From NCBI GenBank assembly GCA_027083485.1, contig JALWOO010000652.1:1-15479 (forward strand): a stretch of 15,479 nt of DNA. The letters run 5' to 3'. The notes beneath the pieces were generated by a model, which was not told the origin of the DNA, made no database searches, and saw nothing but the letters and a program-made list of their open reading frames with translations. Positions within the stretch are counted from its first letter, which is position 1, and each line of letters starts with the position of its first letter. Both the position numbers and the translations under genes were made by a program. This DNA is from Amylibacter sp. Its GTDB lineage: Bacteria > Pseudomonadota > Alphaproteobacteria > Rhodobacterales > Rhodobacteraceae. Positions 6,863-15,479 of the stretch are shown one piece after another.

Positions 6863-7759
6863 TTACAGGTAGACGGTTGTGTCGCCTTTGGCGGCGTCGA
6901 TTTCGGCTTTGGTCATCAGGCAAAAGGCGGTGGAGAGGCCGTCAGCCTCTGCGGCTGTTCGGGCAACCACGCTGACCTGTGCGTGTTTTGCGCCGGGCAG
7001 GCCGGTGCGCGGGTCGATGATGTGGCCGATTTTGCCGTTCTGGTCAAAGCTGGTGCCCAGCGGGGCAGAGGTGGCCACGGCGCGGTTGTTCAGCCGGATT
7101 TGTTTGCCTTTGGCGTTGCCCAGATGCACCAGCCAGTCGCGCCCGTCGGGTGCCTGACCTGTGCCCATGATCTCGCCGGTGTTGACCATCACGTTTTCCA
7201 CTCCGTTGCGGCGCAAAAGGGCGGTGACTTTGTCGGCGATATACCCTTGGGCGATGCCGTTCAGGGTCAGCGCCATGCCTGTGCGGGCAAAGCGGATTTC
7301 GGCGGTGTCAAAACGCAAGTGCTGCCAGCCGGCGCGACGCAGGGTTTTGTCGATCTGTTGTTGTGTCGGGCGGCTGCCGGCGGAAACCTGTTCCGCATAA
7401 AGCGCCCAGAGCGGTTGTACGCCGGGGTCAAACGCGCCGTTTGTGCGCCGGTGAATGCGCGAGGACAGGGACAGCAATTCCACCATTTCAAAGGCGGGGT
7501 CGGTCAATTGGCCATCGCGGTTCAAGGCGGAGAGCTGGCTGCCCGTGCGGTGCAGGCTGAAGATATTCTCCAGCCGGTTGATTTCGGCCAGCGCCATGGA
7601 AATCAGCCGGTCTGCTTGAGGGTGGTCAAGAATGATCCGGGCATTGGCCCCGAGCACGACACCTTTCCAGCTTGCTACATCGGCGCTTGCACTTGTGCCC
7701 AGCGAGGGGAGGATGGCACTGCCGGCCAGAATGGAAAGGAAACGTCTACGAGTTGTCAT
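6863..7759 (-). CDS. nosX: NosX, periplasmic FAD:protein FMN transferase (ApbE family)
   Basis: This 298-residue ApbE-type flavin transferase is predicted to attach FMN from FAD to the conserved threonine of NosR in the periplasm. A Tat signal starts TTRRRFLSILAG (residues 2-13), and a likely cleavage site after SASA lies near 26. Family landmarks are FSLHRTGSQLSALN (67-80), NGAFDPGV (107-114), LTLNGIAQGYIAD (164-176), VNTGEIMGTG (192-201) and the metal/flavin-site region HIIDPRTG (246-253). It overlaps the end of nosL by 14 bases and is the last gene of the operon, followed by a strong hairpin. Length and motifs are normal. The nos context distinguishes NosX from a housekeeping ApbE. Confidence 0.93.
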   Translation of the reverse strand: MTTRRRFLSILAGSAILPSLGTSASADVASWKGVVLGANARIILDHPQADRLISMALAEINRLENIFSLHRTGSQLSALNRDGQLTDPAFEMVELLSLSSRIHRRTNGAFDPGVQPLWALYAEQVSAGSRPTQQQIDKTLRRAGWQHLRFDTAEIRFARTGMALTLNGIAQGYIADKVTALLRRNGVENVMVNTGEIMGTGQAPDGRDWLVHLGNAKGKQIRLNNRAVATSAPLGTSFDQNGKIGHIIDPRTGLPGAKHAQVSVVARTAAEADGLSTAFCLMTKAEIDAAKGDTTVYL

Positions 7760-8282
7760 CGGTTAACTCCGGTTGGGTAAGGGTAAAGTCGATCGGGGCC
7801 AGCACCATTTCGGCGGGGATTTCATCCAGCGTCATGATGCGGCCTCCGTGTTGTTGGATAAAGGCTTCGGCCTGTGCGCGTTTGCCAAAAGGCACCAGTT
7901 CGGGGGCTCCCATGCCGCCTTTGGCATCGGAATCCACCACATAGAGCGCGTCTTTGGCGTTGATCCAGTTGTCTTCTCCCGGGTCAGACCAGCTTTTGGC
8001 GACCCCCATGTCGTTGACATAAAGCACAAGGATTTCCGCGCTTTGTTCCGGTGATTTCAGATAAACCAGCCCGTCGCGCACCTGTGAAAACCACAAGGGT
8101 TCCAGATAGCCGGCCAGATGCACCTGCGCCTTGGGGCCAACGTGTTCCAGAATATTCATCTGGCAATAATGGCCGGCGGCGTCTTCGTTCAGGGTGACAG
8201 CATCGGGAATGGCTGTGGCCGGATCGTCCTTGCATCCGGCAAGCAGGGCAAGGGAAATGGCGAGGGGGAGAAAGATTTTCAT
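7746..8282 (-). CDS. nosL: NosL, copper-binding outer-membrane lipoprotein
   Basis: This 178-residue lipoprotein delivers Cu(I) to the NosDFY machinery during assembly of the NosZ CuZ centre. The N-terminus is a lipoprotein signal with lipobox LLAGC (residues 13-17), making Cys17 the lipidated residue. The conserved Cu(I) motif HYCQM is present, with Cys40 and Met42. Later segments such as VLYVNDMG and GGMGAPELVPF fit the family. The start overlaps the nosY stop as ATGA, and the 3' end overlaps nosX by 14 bases. Length is usual for NosL. Confidence 0.93.
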   Translation of the reverse strand: MKIFLPLAISLALLAGCKDDPATAIPDAVTLNEDAAGHYCQMNILEHVGPKAQVHLAGYLEPLWFSQVRDGLVYLKSPEQSAEILVLYVNDMGVAKSWSDPGEDNWINAKDALYVVDSDAKGGMGAPELVPFGKRAQAEAFIQQHGGRIMTLDEIPAEMVLAPIDFTLTQPELTDDNS

Positions 8283-9100
8283 GGTTCGACCTTTCGAAAG
8301 GCAAGCCAGGCCAGAAACAGGGCGAACACGGGCCAGAGCAGCAAGGAAAACACCTGATGCAGGGGATCGGATCCGGCCGCCGCTGCGCCAATGCCGGAGC
8401 TGAGAACCGCGAGGTTTTCTGTGGGCATGTTGATCAGGCGAAAGGCATCTGCCGGATTGGCCACCAGCAGCCAGGGAAAGACGACTTTGGTAAAGGTGCC
8501 GCCGTCATCGGCCACCAGCGCGCCCAGCAGGCCCAGATCATAGAGCACCACACAAACCAGCCAGACGATGATCACAATGCCCGAGGCAACGCCGGTTTGG
8601 CGTACCATGGCCGACACCAGATAGCCAATGCCCAGAAAGGCCGCCCCGAGCGCCATGGCGGTGATAAACAGTTTCAGCACTGGCGCATAGGTCATATCGG
8701 TTGTGCCGGCCTGCCAGATCGACAGCGCCACGGTAATGCCAAGGCCGACACCGATGGCCACGGCCAGCACCAGAAAATGGGCGACGAATTTACCCAGCAG
8801 GATTTCCCCGCGTGACAAAGGATAGGTCAGCGACAAGGCCAGCGTGCCGCGCTCGGTTTCCCCGACAATGGCATCAAACGATAACAACAGCCCGATCAGC
8901 GGCACCAGATAGACCGACAGCGTGGTGATCGAGGTCACTGCCAGCGTCAGCGGTTCCACCCCGAGCGCGCCGGAGGGCGCACCGCCTGCCAGTGTCAGCA
9001 CCGTGGTAAACAGCGCCATCAGGATCACCGATGTGGCCACCCACATGTTGCGCCGCGCGATCAGCAGTTCCAGACGGGTTACGGAGAGGATCGAGGTCAT
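8279..9100 (-). CDS. nosY: NosY, ABC-type membrane protein of the NosDFY maturation complex
   Basis: This 273-residue ABC-2-type integral membrane protein has about six hydrophobic segments. It opens ILSVTRLELLIARRNMW, and a cytoplasmic segment ETERGTLALSLTYPLSRGEI follows, typical of NosY. It forms the membrane part of NosDFY, which couples ATP hydrolysis by NosF to periplasmic NosD during CuZ assembly on NosZ. It shares 4-base ATGA overlaps with nosF upstream and nosL downstream. No broken regions are seen. Confidence 0.92.
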   Translation of the reverse strand: MTSILSVTRLELLIARRNMWVATSVILMALFTTVLTLAGGAPSGALGVEPLTLAVTSITTLSVYLVPLIGLLLSFDAIVGETERGTLALSLTYPLSRGEILLGKFVAHFLVLAVAIGVGLGITVALSIWQAGTTDMTYAPVLKLFITAMALGAAFLGIGYLVSAMVRQTGVASGIVIIVWLVCVVLYDLGLLGALVADDGGTFTKVVFPWLLVANPADAFRLINMPTENLAVLSSGIGAAAAGSDPLHQVFSLLLWPVFALFLAWLAFRKVEP

Positions 9101-9990
9101 TGCACATGCTCCGTTGAATAATAGCGATAGAGTTCTTCAAGCGAGGCGGGGCGCATTTCCACGTCTTCGACTGTGGCCCCGAGCGCCATGATTTTTGCCA
9201 GCAGTGCCATTTTCTCGTCCTGTTGGCAGGTCAGGTTGATGGACTGGCCGTTCATGCGGGTGCCGCCGAGCGAAGCGGCGATGGTATCGGCGTCCTGTGC
9301 GGCGGTCTTGACGTGCAGGCGGATGGGCAAATGGGCGATGGTGCGCAGCTCGGGCAGGGGGGCATCGGCCACAAGGCGACCGGCGCTCATGATGGCGACG
9401 CGGTCGGTGCGGCTCTCAAGCTCGGTGAGCGCGTGGGAGGACAGCAAAACGGCGGTGCCGCCCTTGGCCAGATCATCCACCAGATCGTAAAATTCGTGGC
9501 GCGAAATCGGGTCAAGCCCGCTGGTCGGTTCATCCAGCAGCGCCAGTTTCGGGGTGCCAAGCAGGGCCTGTGCCAGACCGACCCGCTGACGCATGCCTTT
9601 GGAATAGGTGCGGATCTTGCGGTTCATGGCGTGGGACAGGCCCACCCGTTCCAGCAGATCATCCACGGCCTTGTTGTTGGATCCTTTGAGGCGGGCAAAA
9701 TGGCGCAGCAATTCGCGGGCGGTCAGCGCGCCGTGAAAGGCGACGTTTTCCGGCAGAAACCCGATAGAGGTGCGGGCATGGCGCGAGCCGGGGGTACTGC
9801 CCAGCACCGTGATTTTGCCGCTGCTGACCGGCGTCAGGCCGAGGATCATGCGCATCAGTGTGGTTTTGCCGGCTCCGTTATGGCCCAGCAGAGCCACCCG
9901 TTCGCCGGGTTCCACAGACAGGTTGACTCCGCGAACGGATTTGACCTCGCCATAGGTTTTACAGACGTTTTCGATCACAAGGGTGCTCAT
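9097..9990 (-). CDS. nosF: NosF, ATPase of the NosDFY maturation complex
   Basis: This 297-residue cytoplasmic ABC ATPase drives NosDFY. Walker A GHNGAGKT lies at residues 36-43, the Q-loop region reads FLPENVAFHG (78-87), and the signature is YSKGMRQR (129-136). Walker B LALLDEPTSGLD is at 149-160 and the switch His186 follows in SSHALTE. Glu in place of the Q-loop Gln is common in this ABC-2 group. About 90 residues after the ATPase core form a C-terminal extension. ATG at 9990 overlaps the nosD stop as ATGA. Confidence 0.93.
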   Translation of the reverse strand: MSTLVIENVCKTYGEVKSVRGVNLSVEPGERVALLGHNGAGKTTLMRMILGLTPVSSGKITVLGSTPGSRHARTSIGFLPENVAFHGALTARELLRHFARLKGSNNKAVDDLLERVGLSHAMNRKIRTYSKGMRQRVGLAQALLGTPKLALLDEPTSGLDPISRHEFYDLVDDLAKGGTAVLLSSHALTELESRTDRVAIMSAGRLVADAPLPELRTIAHLPIRLHVKTAAQDADTIAASLGGTRMNGQSINLTCQQDEKMALLAKIMALGATVEDVEMRPASLEELYRYYSTEHVQ

Positions 9991-11243
9991 TGCGTGCCTT
10001 TCCAGATCGGGGTTTGAGGGGTAACCGGTTTCATCAGGGGGGCGCGATCAATCACGCCGCCGGGCAGCAGCGCGGGAAAGGCTGCCTGAGACCAGCGAAT
10101 GAGTTGCACAGCGGGGGAACCGAGCAGCGCCTTGGCGGCAGGCTGGCTCCATAAAACATGGTCCATCTGGTCATTGGGGCGATAGGCGCTGTCGGCGATG
10201 CCGTTGCCGTCCAGATCGAAACCGGGGTGGTCGGACCAGAAATTGCCACGCCCGTCGCGGCTCCATTCAACCCAGCGGGTGCCCACATATTTGACCTGTG
10301 TGCGATTGCCGATAAAGCTGTTGCCGACAACATCGTTTTGTTCGGAACCGGCGGTGAAATGGATACCGATATTGCAGCCGGAAAAGGAATTGCCGCGAAA
10401 AGTATTCTTGTGAGCGTTATAAATGAACACGCATTTGTCGCGCACGTTTTCGATCAGGTTGCCTGTCACTGTGGATTTGTTGGTGTAATTCATCATGATG
10501 CCGTGGTCACGATCGCCACGGGACAGGTTGTCGATGATTTTGGTATTGTCCGAAAACATCACCGCATAGCCCAGATGGTTGCCTAGCGAGATATTTTCCG
10601 CCACCACGGCCTTGTTGGCATACATGAAATGGATGGCAAAACGCAGATCACGCATGCGGTTGCCGCGAAACTCGTTTTGTTTGGAGGTGTTCACAAACAC
10701 CCCGTCGCGCCCATAGCGCAGGTCATTGTTGACGATGCGGGCTTTTCTGGCGTTCCAGACGTAAATATTGTTGCCGCGATCATTCATCCGGTGGTCGCGC
10801 CGGCCTTCGACATAGTTGCCGATTACGAGCGCCTCTTTGGCACCATGCACATCAATGCCGACCAGATTGCCCAACACACGGTTGTTGCGCACAACGGCAC
10901 GGGTGGCTTTTTTGGTCAGGGTGATGCCTGCATCCAGACCTTCACCGCCGGAACCCGACCCAATCACGGTCAGGTTTTCAATCACCACATCAGGGACGGC
11001 AACCGTGATAGTGGACCCAACATTGCGGCCATCCACGGTGGCGTTTTGTCCAATCAGGGTCAGGGGCTTGTCGATGATGACCGGCCCGAAATAGGTGCCT
11101 TTGGACAAGCGGAGGACATCCCCCGCTTGTGCCGATTTTATCGCGTTTGACAGCACGTCCTTGCCGGGCAGCAAAAGCCGCTCTGCTGCCATGGACAGGG
11201 CAGGGACCATCAAGGCCAGCAATAATATAAACAGACGTGCCAT
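9987..11243 (-). CDS. nosD: NosD, periplasmic beta-helix component of the NosDFY maturation complex
   Basis: This 418-residue secreted protein begins with a Sec-type signal (hydrophobic residues 4-16, cleavage near SMAA, 17-20). The body, about residues 60-320, is a right-handed beta-helix of CASH-type repeats, visible as recurring Asn/Gly-containing steps such as RNNRVLGNLVGIDVHG, NEFRGNRMRDLRFAIHF and NTFRGNSFSGCNIGIHF. The C-terminal signature GNFWSDHPGFDLDGNG (333-348) is characteristic of NosD. It acts outside the membrane with NosF and NosY to build the copper-sulfide site of NosZ. ATG at 11243 was preferred to TTG at 11246 because AAGGAA, overlapping the nosZ stop, then lies seven bases upstream. 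The stop overlaps nosF by four bases. Confidence 0.93.
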   Translation of the reverse strand: MARLFILLLALMVPALSMAAERLLLPGKDVLSNAIKSAQAGDVLRLSKGTYFGPVIIDKPLTLIGQNATVDGRNVGSTITVAVPDVVIENLTVIGSGSGGEGLDAGITLTKKATRAVVRNNRVLGNLVGIDVHGAKEALVIGNYVEGRRDHRMNDRGNNIYVWNARKARIVNNDLRYGRDGVFVNTSKQNEFRGNRMRDLRFAIHFMYANKAVVAENISLGNHLGYAVMFSDNTKIIDNLSRGDRDHGIMMNYTNKSTVTGNLIENVRDKCVFIYNAHKNTFRGNSFSGCNIGIHFTAGSEQNDVVGNSFIGNRTQVKYVGTRWVEWSRDGRGNFWSDHPGFDLDGNGIADSAYRPNDQMDHVLWSQPAAKALLGSPAVQLIRWSQAAFPALLPGGVIDRAPLMKPVTPQTPIWKGTQ

Positions 11244-11254
11244 CAATCGTTTCC

Positions 11255-13156
11255 TTAGGCAGGTTCAACCAGCATCCGGCCGCGCATTTCCATGTGGAGT
11301 GCGTGACAGAACCACTGGCAATAGTACCAGTGAACGCCCGGACGGTCAGCCGTAAATGTGATCGAAGCGGTTGCTTGTGGTGCTACTTCCATGGCGATAC
11401 CATGGTTGCCAAGGGTAAAGCCGTGGGTCAGGTCGTCCACGTCATCAATATTGGTGACATAGATGGTGACTTCGTCGCCCTGTTTGACCTTGAAGCTCTC
11501 GAGCGAGAAGGTCGGTGCCGAGGAGGCGATGTACACGCGAACCTTGTTGCCGTCGCGAATGGGTTCTTCGGCCCCTTCTTCCAGATCGACACCATCGGCG
11601 GCGGCCTGTTTTACGGCTTCTGCAAACATCGGATCATTGCGATCCCAAACCCGTTTCGGGTTCACGATGTCGGCACGTACGATGATTGCGTCATGCGGTT
11701 CGGCAAAGGTCGGCCCGTCATGTACCACTTCCAGCTTGCCATCGGAAATGTCGATCAGCTGGTCATTCTCCGGTTTCAGCGGACCCACGTTCAGGAACCG
11801 GTCTTTGGAGAATTTGTTCAGCGATACCAGCCATTTGCCATCGGCCTCTTTGGTTTCACCCATGGAGGTATGGTTGTGACCCGGCTGATACATCACATCG
11901 GTTTTCTGGATGATCGGGTCCACATTTTCGCCGTTATACAGGCGGATTGCTTTTTCGATGTCCCAGTGTACGGATTGGCTGTCAAGGAACAGCGTGGTGT
12001 AAGCCTCGCCTTTGCCGTTGAAGGCGGTGTGGAGCGGACCAAGACCCAGTTCAGGTTCGGCAACCACACAGGAACGCGGATCGGCACCGTTGAAGACGGC
12101 GTCTATTTTGTCCCACTGGATCACGGTCACGGTTGGCGACAGCTTGCCGTTGACCATGACGTATTTGCCATCCGGTGCCGTGTTCACACCATGCGGGCTG
12201 TTGGGAATCGGCACGTAAACGGTGATGCCTGTGCCGGCATTTTTACGCCCGTCCAGAACCTTTACGCCTTTGTGCACTTCGTATTTGCCGGCTTCAATCG
12301 CGGCTTCGATTTTCGCGATATCAAAGACAACAACATGGTCCATCTCGGCTTCGGTCATCTCTGCCAGATTAACACCTTCTTCGGAGTTATAGCAGGAAGA
12401 CATGGCGTATTTGCCCTGATAATCGCAATCGAGGTTATCAAGGTTGCCGGAAACCATCACCTGCCAGGCAATTTCCATGGTGTCGCCGTCGATGGCGGTA
12501 AAGATGGAAACATAGCCGGCAACATCATCCATATTGGTGCCGTCATTGATCAGCGGGATGCGGTGCTCACCGTTGGCGAACACATAACCTGTGCGCGGGA
12601 ATTTCTGTGGACGCAGACCGTGGATATCCGAAGCATTCGGAATCTCGATGATCTTGTCACATTTCATCACGTCGCAACGCACACGGGCAACACGGCTGTT
12701 GGCCTTGTCGTTCATGAACAGATAGCGGCCATCATAGGTGCCATCGGTGAAGGACATATGCGGGTGGTGCAAATCGCCGTTGTGAAAGACTTGCTGACCG
12801 CGCTTGGCCAGAAATTCCTTGGTTTCGTCGGTCATGCCGTCGCGCATGATCTTGACGGATTCATTTGTCGATCCCCAACCGGTTGCAGAACAACGGTTGA
12901 ACACCGGAACCCGCATGAATTCGCGCATGGACGGCACGCCCAGAATGCGCATTTCGCCGGCCTGACCCGATGACCAGAAGCCATAATATTCGTCAAGTTC
13001 GCCCGGTGCGACCTCTGTTTTGGCATTGGCCGGAGTGGCCAGCATGGAGCCACCGCCTGCAACGGTCAGGGCACCGGCGATCATTGCGCCTTTGGCCGGA
13101 CCTGTCAGCACGGCACGCCGTGTCAGGCCACATTTCGTTTTGTCTTCACTGGACAT
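11255..13156 (-). CDS. nosZ: NosZ, nitrous oxide reductase (clade I, Tat-exported)
   Basis: This 633-residue enzyme reduces N2O to N2 in the periplasm, the last step of denitrification. A Tat signal with LTRRAVL (11-17) and a likely cleavage after ANA (about 45) places it in clade I. The seven-bladed propeller keeps all seven CuZ histidines by motif: LHHPH (130, 131), DIHG (179), SPHG (322), GPLHT (376), GHNHTS (427) and EPHD (488). The cupredoxin domain keeps the CuA ligands His578, Cys613, Trp615, Cys617, His621 and Met624 in [16 protein letters not shown]. Spacing parallels characterised Paracoccus NosZ with offsets of only a few residues. The start lies one base after the nosR stop, with AAGGAG seven bases upstream. 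The gene appears fully functional. Confidence 0.98.
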   Translation of the reverse strand: MSSEDKTKCGLTRRAVLTGPAKGAMIAGALTVAGGGSMLATPANAKTEVAPGELDEYYGFWSSGQAGEMRILGVPSMREFMRVPVFNRCSATGWGSTNESVKIMRDGMTDETKEFLAKRGQQVFHNGDLHHPHMSFTDGTYDGRYLFMNDKANSRVARVRCDVMKCDKIIEIPNASDIHGLRPQKFPRTGYVFANGEHRIPLINDGTNMDDVAGYVSIFTAIDGDTMEIAWQVMVSGNLDNLDCDYQGKYAMSSCYNSEEGVNLAEMTEAEMDHVVVFDIAKIEAAIEAGKYEVHKGVKVLDGRKNAGTGITVYVPIPNSPHGVNTAPDGKYVMVNGKLSPTVTVIQWDKIDAVFNGADPRSCVVAEPELGLGPLHTAFNGKGEAYTTLFLDSQSVHWDIEKAIRLYNGENVDPIIQKTDVMYQPGHNHTSMGETKEADGKWLVSLNKFSKDRFLNVGPLKPENDQLIDISDGKLEVVHDGPTFAEPHDAIIVRADIVNPKRVWDRNDPMFAEAVKQAAADGVDLEEGAEEPIRDGNKVRVYIASSAPTFSLESFKVKQGDEVTIYVTNIDDVDDLTHGFTLGNHGIAMEVAPQATASITFTADRPGVHWYYCQWFCHALHMEMRGRMLVEPA

Positions 13157-13157
13157 T

Positions 13158-15389
13158 TCAGTTCTCCTTGGTTGGTAATACTAGGTTAGGGTGGTTATCG
13201 AGCTGCCCCTTTGCGCGGGACAGATCAGAGGTCGCCTTTGCCGCTTTGGCGCGGCGCTTGGCGGTTTTGATGCAAACCGGACATTTGCTGTCATCCTGAT
13301 ACAGAACCTGACAATGCAGGCAGGACAGACATTCGTTCGGGTTGATTTCGCCGGTCGGGTGGATGGCCTGTACGAAACATTCGTTGGCACAGGTCTGGCA
13401 TGGAGAGCCACATTCCTTGTAGCGCTTGAGCCAGTCAAACATCCGCAACCGCCCCGGAATAGCCAGTGCAGCGCCCAGCGGGCAGAGGTAGCGGCAATAG
13501 AAGCGTTCAATGAACAGCCCCATCCCCAGAATGACCGTGGCAAACAGCACGTAAGGCCAGCCGCGCGCGAATTTCAGGATGATCGAGGTCTTGAACGGTT
13601 CGATTTCGGCGAAATGCTCTGCCAGCGGGATCGACACCATGGACAGGCCGAACAATCCCAGAAAGATCATGTATTTCAGCGGCCAGAGCCGTTCATGCAG
13701 GCCCCAGGGCAGGGTCCATTGCGGGAACTTCAGGAAACGCGCGATCTGGTTGCTGAGTTCTTGCAAGGCACCAAACGGGCACAGCCAGCCGCAAAAGCCG
13801 CCACGGCCCCAGAACAGCAGGGTTACCGCCACCGATACCCAGAGGATAAACACAAGCGGGTCCATCAGGAAAGCATCCCAGCTAAATCCGGTCCGCAAGG
13901 AGCCGAAAAGGGCCATCAGGTTGACCACAGAGAGCTGTGCATTCTGGTACCAGCCCAGATAAACCAGTGTCACCAGCAGAAAGCTCATGCGGAACCAGTA
14001 AAATGCGCGGCTATTGCGGGTTGCCTGAAACTGAAAGAAGAACACGCCGGTCAATACGGTCAGCATGGTAACCAGAACCGCGATTTCGGCTTTCTTGCTT
14101 TTCCAGATACGCACCCAGAGCGCCTTGCGCGCAGCGGCGTCTACTTCCGGTTCGTCCTCGTGTTTTTTGACTTCCGGCTTGGGCAGGGCAGTCAGGTAAC
14201 GTTCGGGGATTTGATAGCCCAGATCATAGGTCAGAAAAGCCCGCTCGATGGCACCAACGGCCCGTTGCACCAGCAATTGAATCCGCCAGGGTTTGGTCGG
14301 GTCGAATTCGGCGTCTGCGGGAATGGTGAACAGGTCTACTTCTGTGAATTCGGGCGCGCCTTCTGTGGCCAGACGACCAATGCGCTTGTGCTGTTTGTCG
14401 TGGAAACGCACCGTGGTATCGCCCTGAATAAGGGTAATACGGTCAAAAATACCGCCGCGCACATAGCCCGACCCTTTGAAGGAAAACACCCCGCGTCCCA
14501 TCAGCAGAATGGCTTGTTCGCCTTCTTTCAGGTTCTTTTGCAGGTTGTTGTATTCGTTTTCGCCCAGCAAGCTGATGCCGATACTTGGTTGGGAAACCAG
14601 TGCTACATTCAGGTCGATAAAGGTATCGGTCGGCGCGCCTTTTGCCTCGTTTTTGAACACACGTTCATCGCCGGTATCGGCAAAGGCCTGATTGATCTGG
14701 CCAATATCCAGCGTCAGGCGGCGAACCGAGCCATCCCCGATCATGGTATTCCAGTCCTGAACGGTTTTGTCATCCATGTTCAGCTTGTGGGTTGGTCCCT
14801 GCGAGGCGGCGCTATTGTCCAGCCCGCCAAGGCCCAGAAGACGCGCAACCTTGGTCGAGGCGCGAATAATGGTGTCTTCGATGATCATCACCGTCACCGT
14901 TGCGCCGGAAATGATATCCAACTCATGGGTAGAGCCGCGCTCTTCGACTTCTTTGGGAATATCAACACCGACAAAGCTCTGGGTCAGGGCTTTCATTTTG
15001 CTGTTGGGAATACCCACCAACACAATCGGCTCGGAGTGTTTTACAAGGTTGGCCCCGAGGATTTTACCGTCTTTGCCAATCGCCACCATGACATGGATCG
15101 GTTTGCCCGAATAGCCGGTAGTAGAAACGAAATCAGAGGTAATAAACGCATAGCCCAGAACGTCCTTGCCTTTCAAAATCTCCACAGCAGGGAGGTTTTC
15201 CATCAAGGGACCATAGGCGGTTGCGCCTTCTACCAGTTCACTGGCAGGTACTTTTTTGCTGAATTTGGTGATAACCGGTGCTGCCGTGGCGCTGCTGGTG
15301 CCTAGGCTTATCAGCAGGGCAATCTGAAGGGCGATGAAAACGGTGCCAATCAGACGGCGAAACGGTGTCAGGAGGGTGCTTACAAACAT
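13158..15389 (-). CDS. nosR: NosR, membrane flavo-iron-sulfur protein for N2O reduction
   Basis: NosR supports electron delivery to, and maturation of, NosZ, and affects nos expression in some denitrifiers. The 743-residue form has an N-terminal signal/membrane segment (about 12-37). A periplasmic FMN-binding domain follows, with SGATVT at 161-166; Thr166 is the expected covalent FMN site. About five membrane helices lie between 434 and 628. Two CX3CP motifs follow, CGWLCP (533-538) and CRYLCP (632-637), then a polyferredoxin tail with Cys660, 664, 667, 671 and Cys687, 690, 693, 703, 706 for two [4Fe-4S] clusters. ATG at 15389 was preferred to ATG at 15401, because a G-rich stretch precedes it and nothing resembling a ribosome site precedes the other. 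The protein appears complete. Confidence 0.95.
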   Translation of the reverse strand: MFVSTLLTPFRRLIGTVFIALQIALLISLGTSSATAAPVITKFSKKVPASELVEGATAYGPLMENLPAVEILKGKDVLGYAFITSDFVSTTGYSGKPIHVMVAIGKDGKILGANLVKHSEPIVLVGIPNSKMKALTQSFVGVDIPKEVEERGSTHELDIISGATVTVMIIEDTIIRASTKVARLLGLGGLDNSAASQGPTHKLNMDDKTVQDWNTMIGDGSVRRLTLDIGQINQAFADTGDERVFKNEAKGAPTDTFIDLNVALVSQPSIGISLLGENEYNNLQKNLKEGEQAILLMGRGVFSFKGSGYVRGGIFDRITLIQGDTTVRFHDKQHKRIGRLATEGAPEFTEVDLFTIPADAEFDPTKPWRIQLLVQRAVGAIERAFLTYDLGYQIPERYLTALPKPEVKKHEDEPEVDAAARKALWVRIWKSKKAEIAVLVTMLTVLTGVFFFQFQATRNSRAFYWFRMSFLLVTLVYLGWYQNAQLSVVNLMALFGSLRTGFSWDAFLMDPLVFILWVSVAVTLLFWGRGGFCGWLCPFGALQELSNQIARFLKFPQWTLPWGLHERLWPLKYMIFLGLFGLSMVSIPLAEHFAEIEPFKTSIILKFARGWPYVLFATVILGMGLFIERFYCRYLCPLGAALAIPGRLRMFDWLKRYKECGSPCQTCANECFVQAIHPTGEINPNECLSCLHCQVLYQDDSKCPVCIKTAKRRAKAAKATSDLSRAKGQLDNHPNLVLPTKEN
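13164..13169 (-). promoter_or_regulatory. Ribosome-binding site of nosZ, inside the end of nosR
   Basis: AAGGAG on the minus strand lies seven bases before the nosZ ATG and within the last codons of nosR, whose stop codon is one base from the nosZ start. It fixes the nosZ start and points to translational coupling. Confidence 0.75.
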
Positions 15390-15419
15390 GGGAACCCCCA
15401 TGTGTCTGATGTAAGCAAA

Positions 15420-15437
15420 GTCTGCTCTAGGGCAGAC
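15420..15437. promoter_or_regulatory. Palindrome upstream of nosR
   Basis: GTCTGC (15420-15425) and GCAGAC (15432-15437) form a perfect 6-bp inverted repeat with a 6-base spacer, about 30 bases upstream of the nosR start. It could be an operator for a dimeric regulator or a leader hairpin. It does not match the FNR/NnrR consensus TTGAT-N4-ATCAA. The region from 15390 to the window end contains no gene that I can support. Confidence 0.4.
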
Positions 15438-15479
15438 AAAGAGCTATTCTTAGTCTTCATTGTATTATCCATCTTGAGG

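Noticed and set aside
11237..12973. 578-codon plus-strand open frame opposite nosZ
   Set aside because: It is antisense to a fully conserved nosZ, has no ribosome site or recognisable domain, and is explained by codon bias.
13191..15305. Very long plus-strand open frame (704 codons) opposite nosR
   Set aside because: It mirrors nosR and translates to a low-complexity His/Gln/Arg/Gly-rich chain with no domain. Rare use of TTA, CTA and TCA codons in the real gene leaves the opposite frame open.
15404..15417. Possible degenerate FNR-type site TTGCT-N4-TCAGA upstream of nosR
   Set aside because: Only the left half resembles TTGAT; the right half does not match ATCAA, so it is no better than chance.

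Overview
The window looks like chromosomal or large-plasmid DNA of an alphaproteobacterium, most likely a Rhodobacteraceae (Roseobacter-group) denitrifier. The reasons are the clade I (Tat-exported) nitrous oxide reductase cluster in the order nosRZDFYLX, the G/C-rich third codon positions, and an intergenic CCCCCGAGGATATTT-type block that I associate, from memory only, with Rhodobacteraceae. It is gene-dense: ten complete genes and one gene cut by the left edge. No stretch over about 300 bases lacks a gene. I saw no tRNA, rRNA, CRISPR array, insertion sequence or phage gene.

Left part (1-6732): a hydantoinase/oxoprolinase-type gene (hyuA-like, minus strand, 3' end off the left edge) is divergent, across a 202-base promoter region, from a five-gene branched-chain-amino-acid/urea-type ABC importer on the plus strand. 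The importer genes are a Tat-signalled substrate-binding protein, two permeases (LivH and LivM type) and two ATPases (LivG and LivF type). The four membrane and ATPase genes overlap by 4-8 bases; a stem-loop separates the binding-protein gene from the rest. The simplest reading is uptake plus ATP-dependent ring opening or carboxylation of a small cyclic amide or related compound. The substrate cannot be read from the sequence.

Middle (6733-6862): a 130-base convergent region with terminator-like hairpins for both operons and the conserved-looking intergenic block.

Right part (6863-15389, minus strand): nosR, nosZ, nosD, nosF, nosY, nosL, nosX in that order. NosZ reduces N2O to N2 in the periplasm. 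NosR is a membrane flavo/iron-sulfur protein that supports NosZ electron supply and maturation, and NosX supplies the FMN for NosR. NosDFY is the ABC-type assembly complex for the Cu-S centre, and NosL is the copper-delivering lipoprotein. All CuZ and CuA ligands of NosZ, the FMN-site threonine of NosR and the Cu(I) motif of NosL are present, so the cluster looks functional. Six of seven junctions are 1-base gaps or overlaps, and the seventh (nosZ-nosD) is an 11-base gap, so it reads as one translationally coupled operon driven from upstream of nosR (15390-15479). A palindrome, but no recognisable FNR/NnrR box, is visible there.

I did not find a plausible undescribed system. Both modules are known types; the open points are the importer substrate, regulation, and several small sequence structures.
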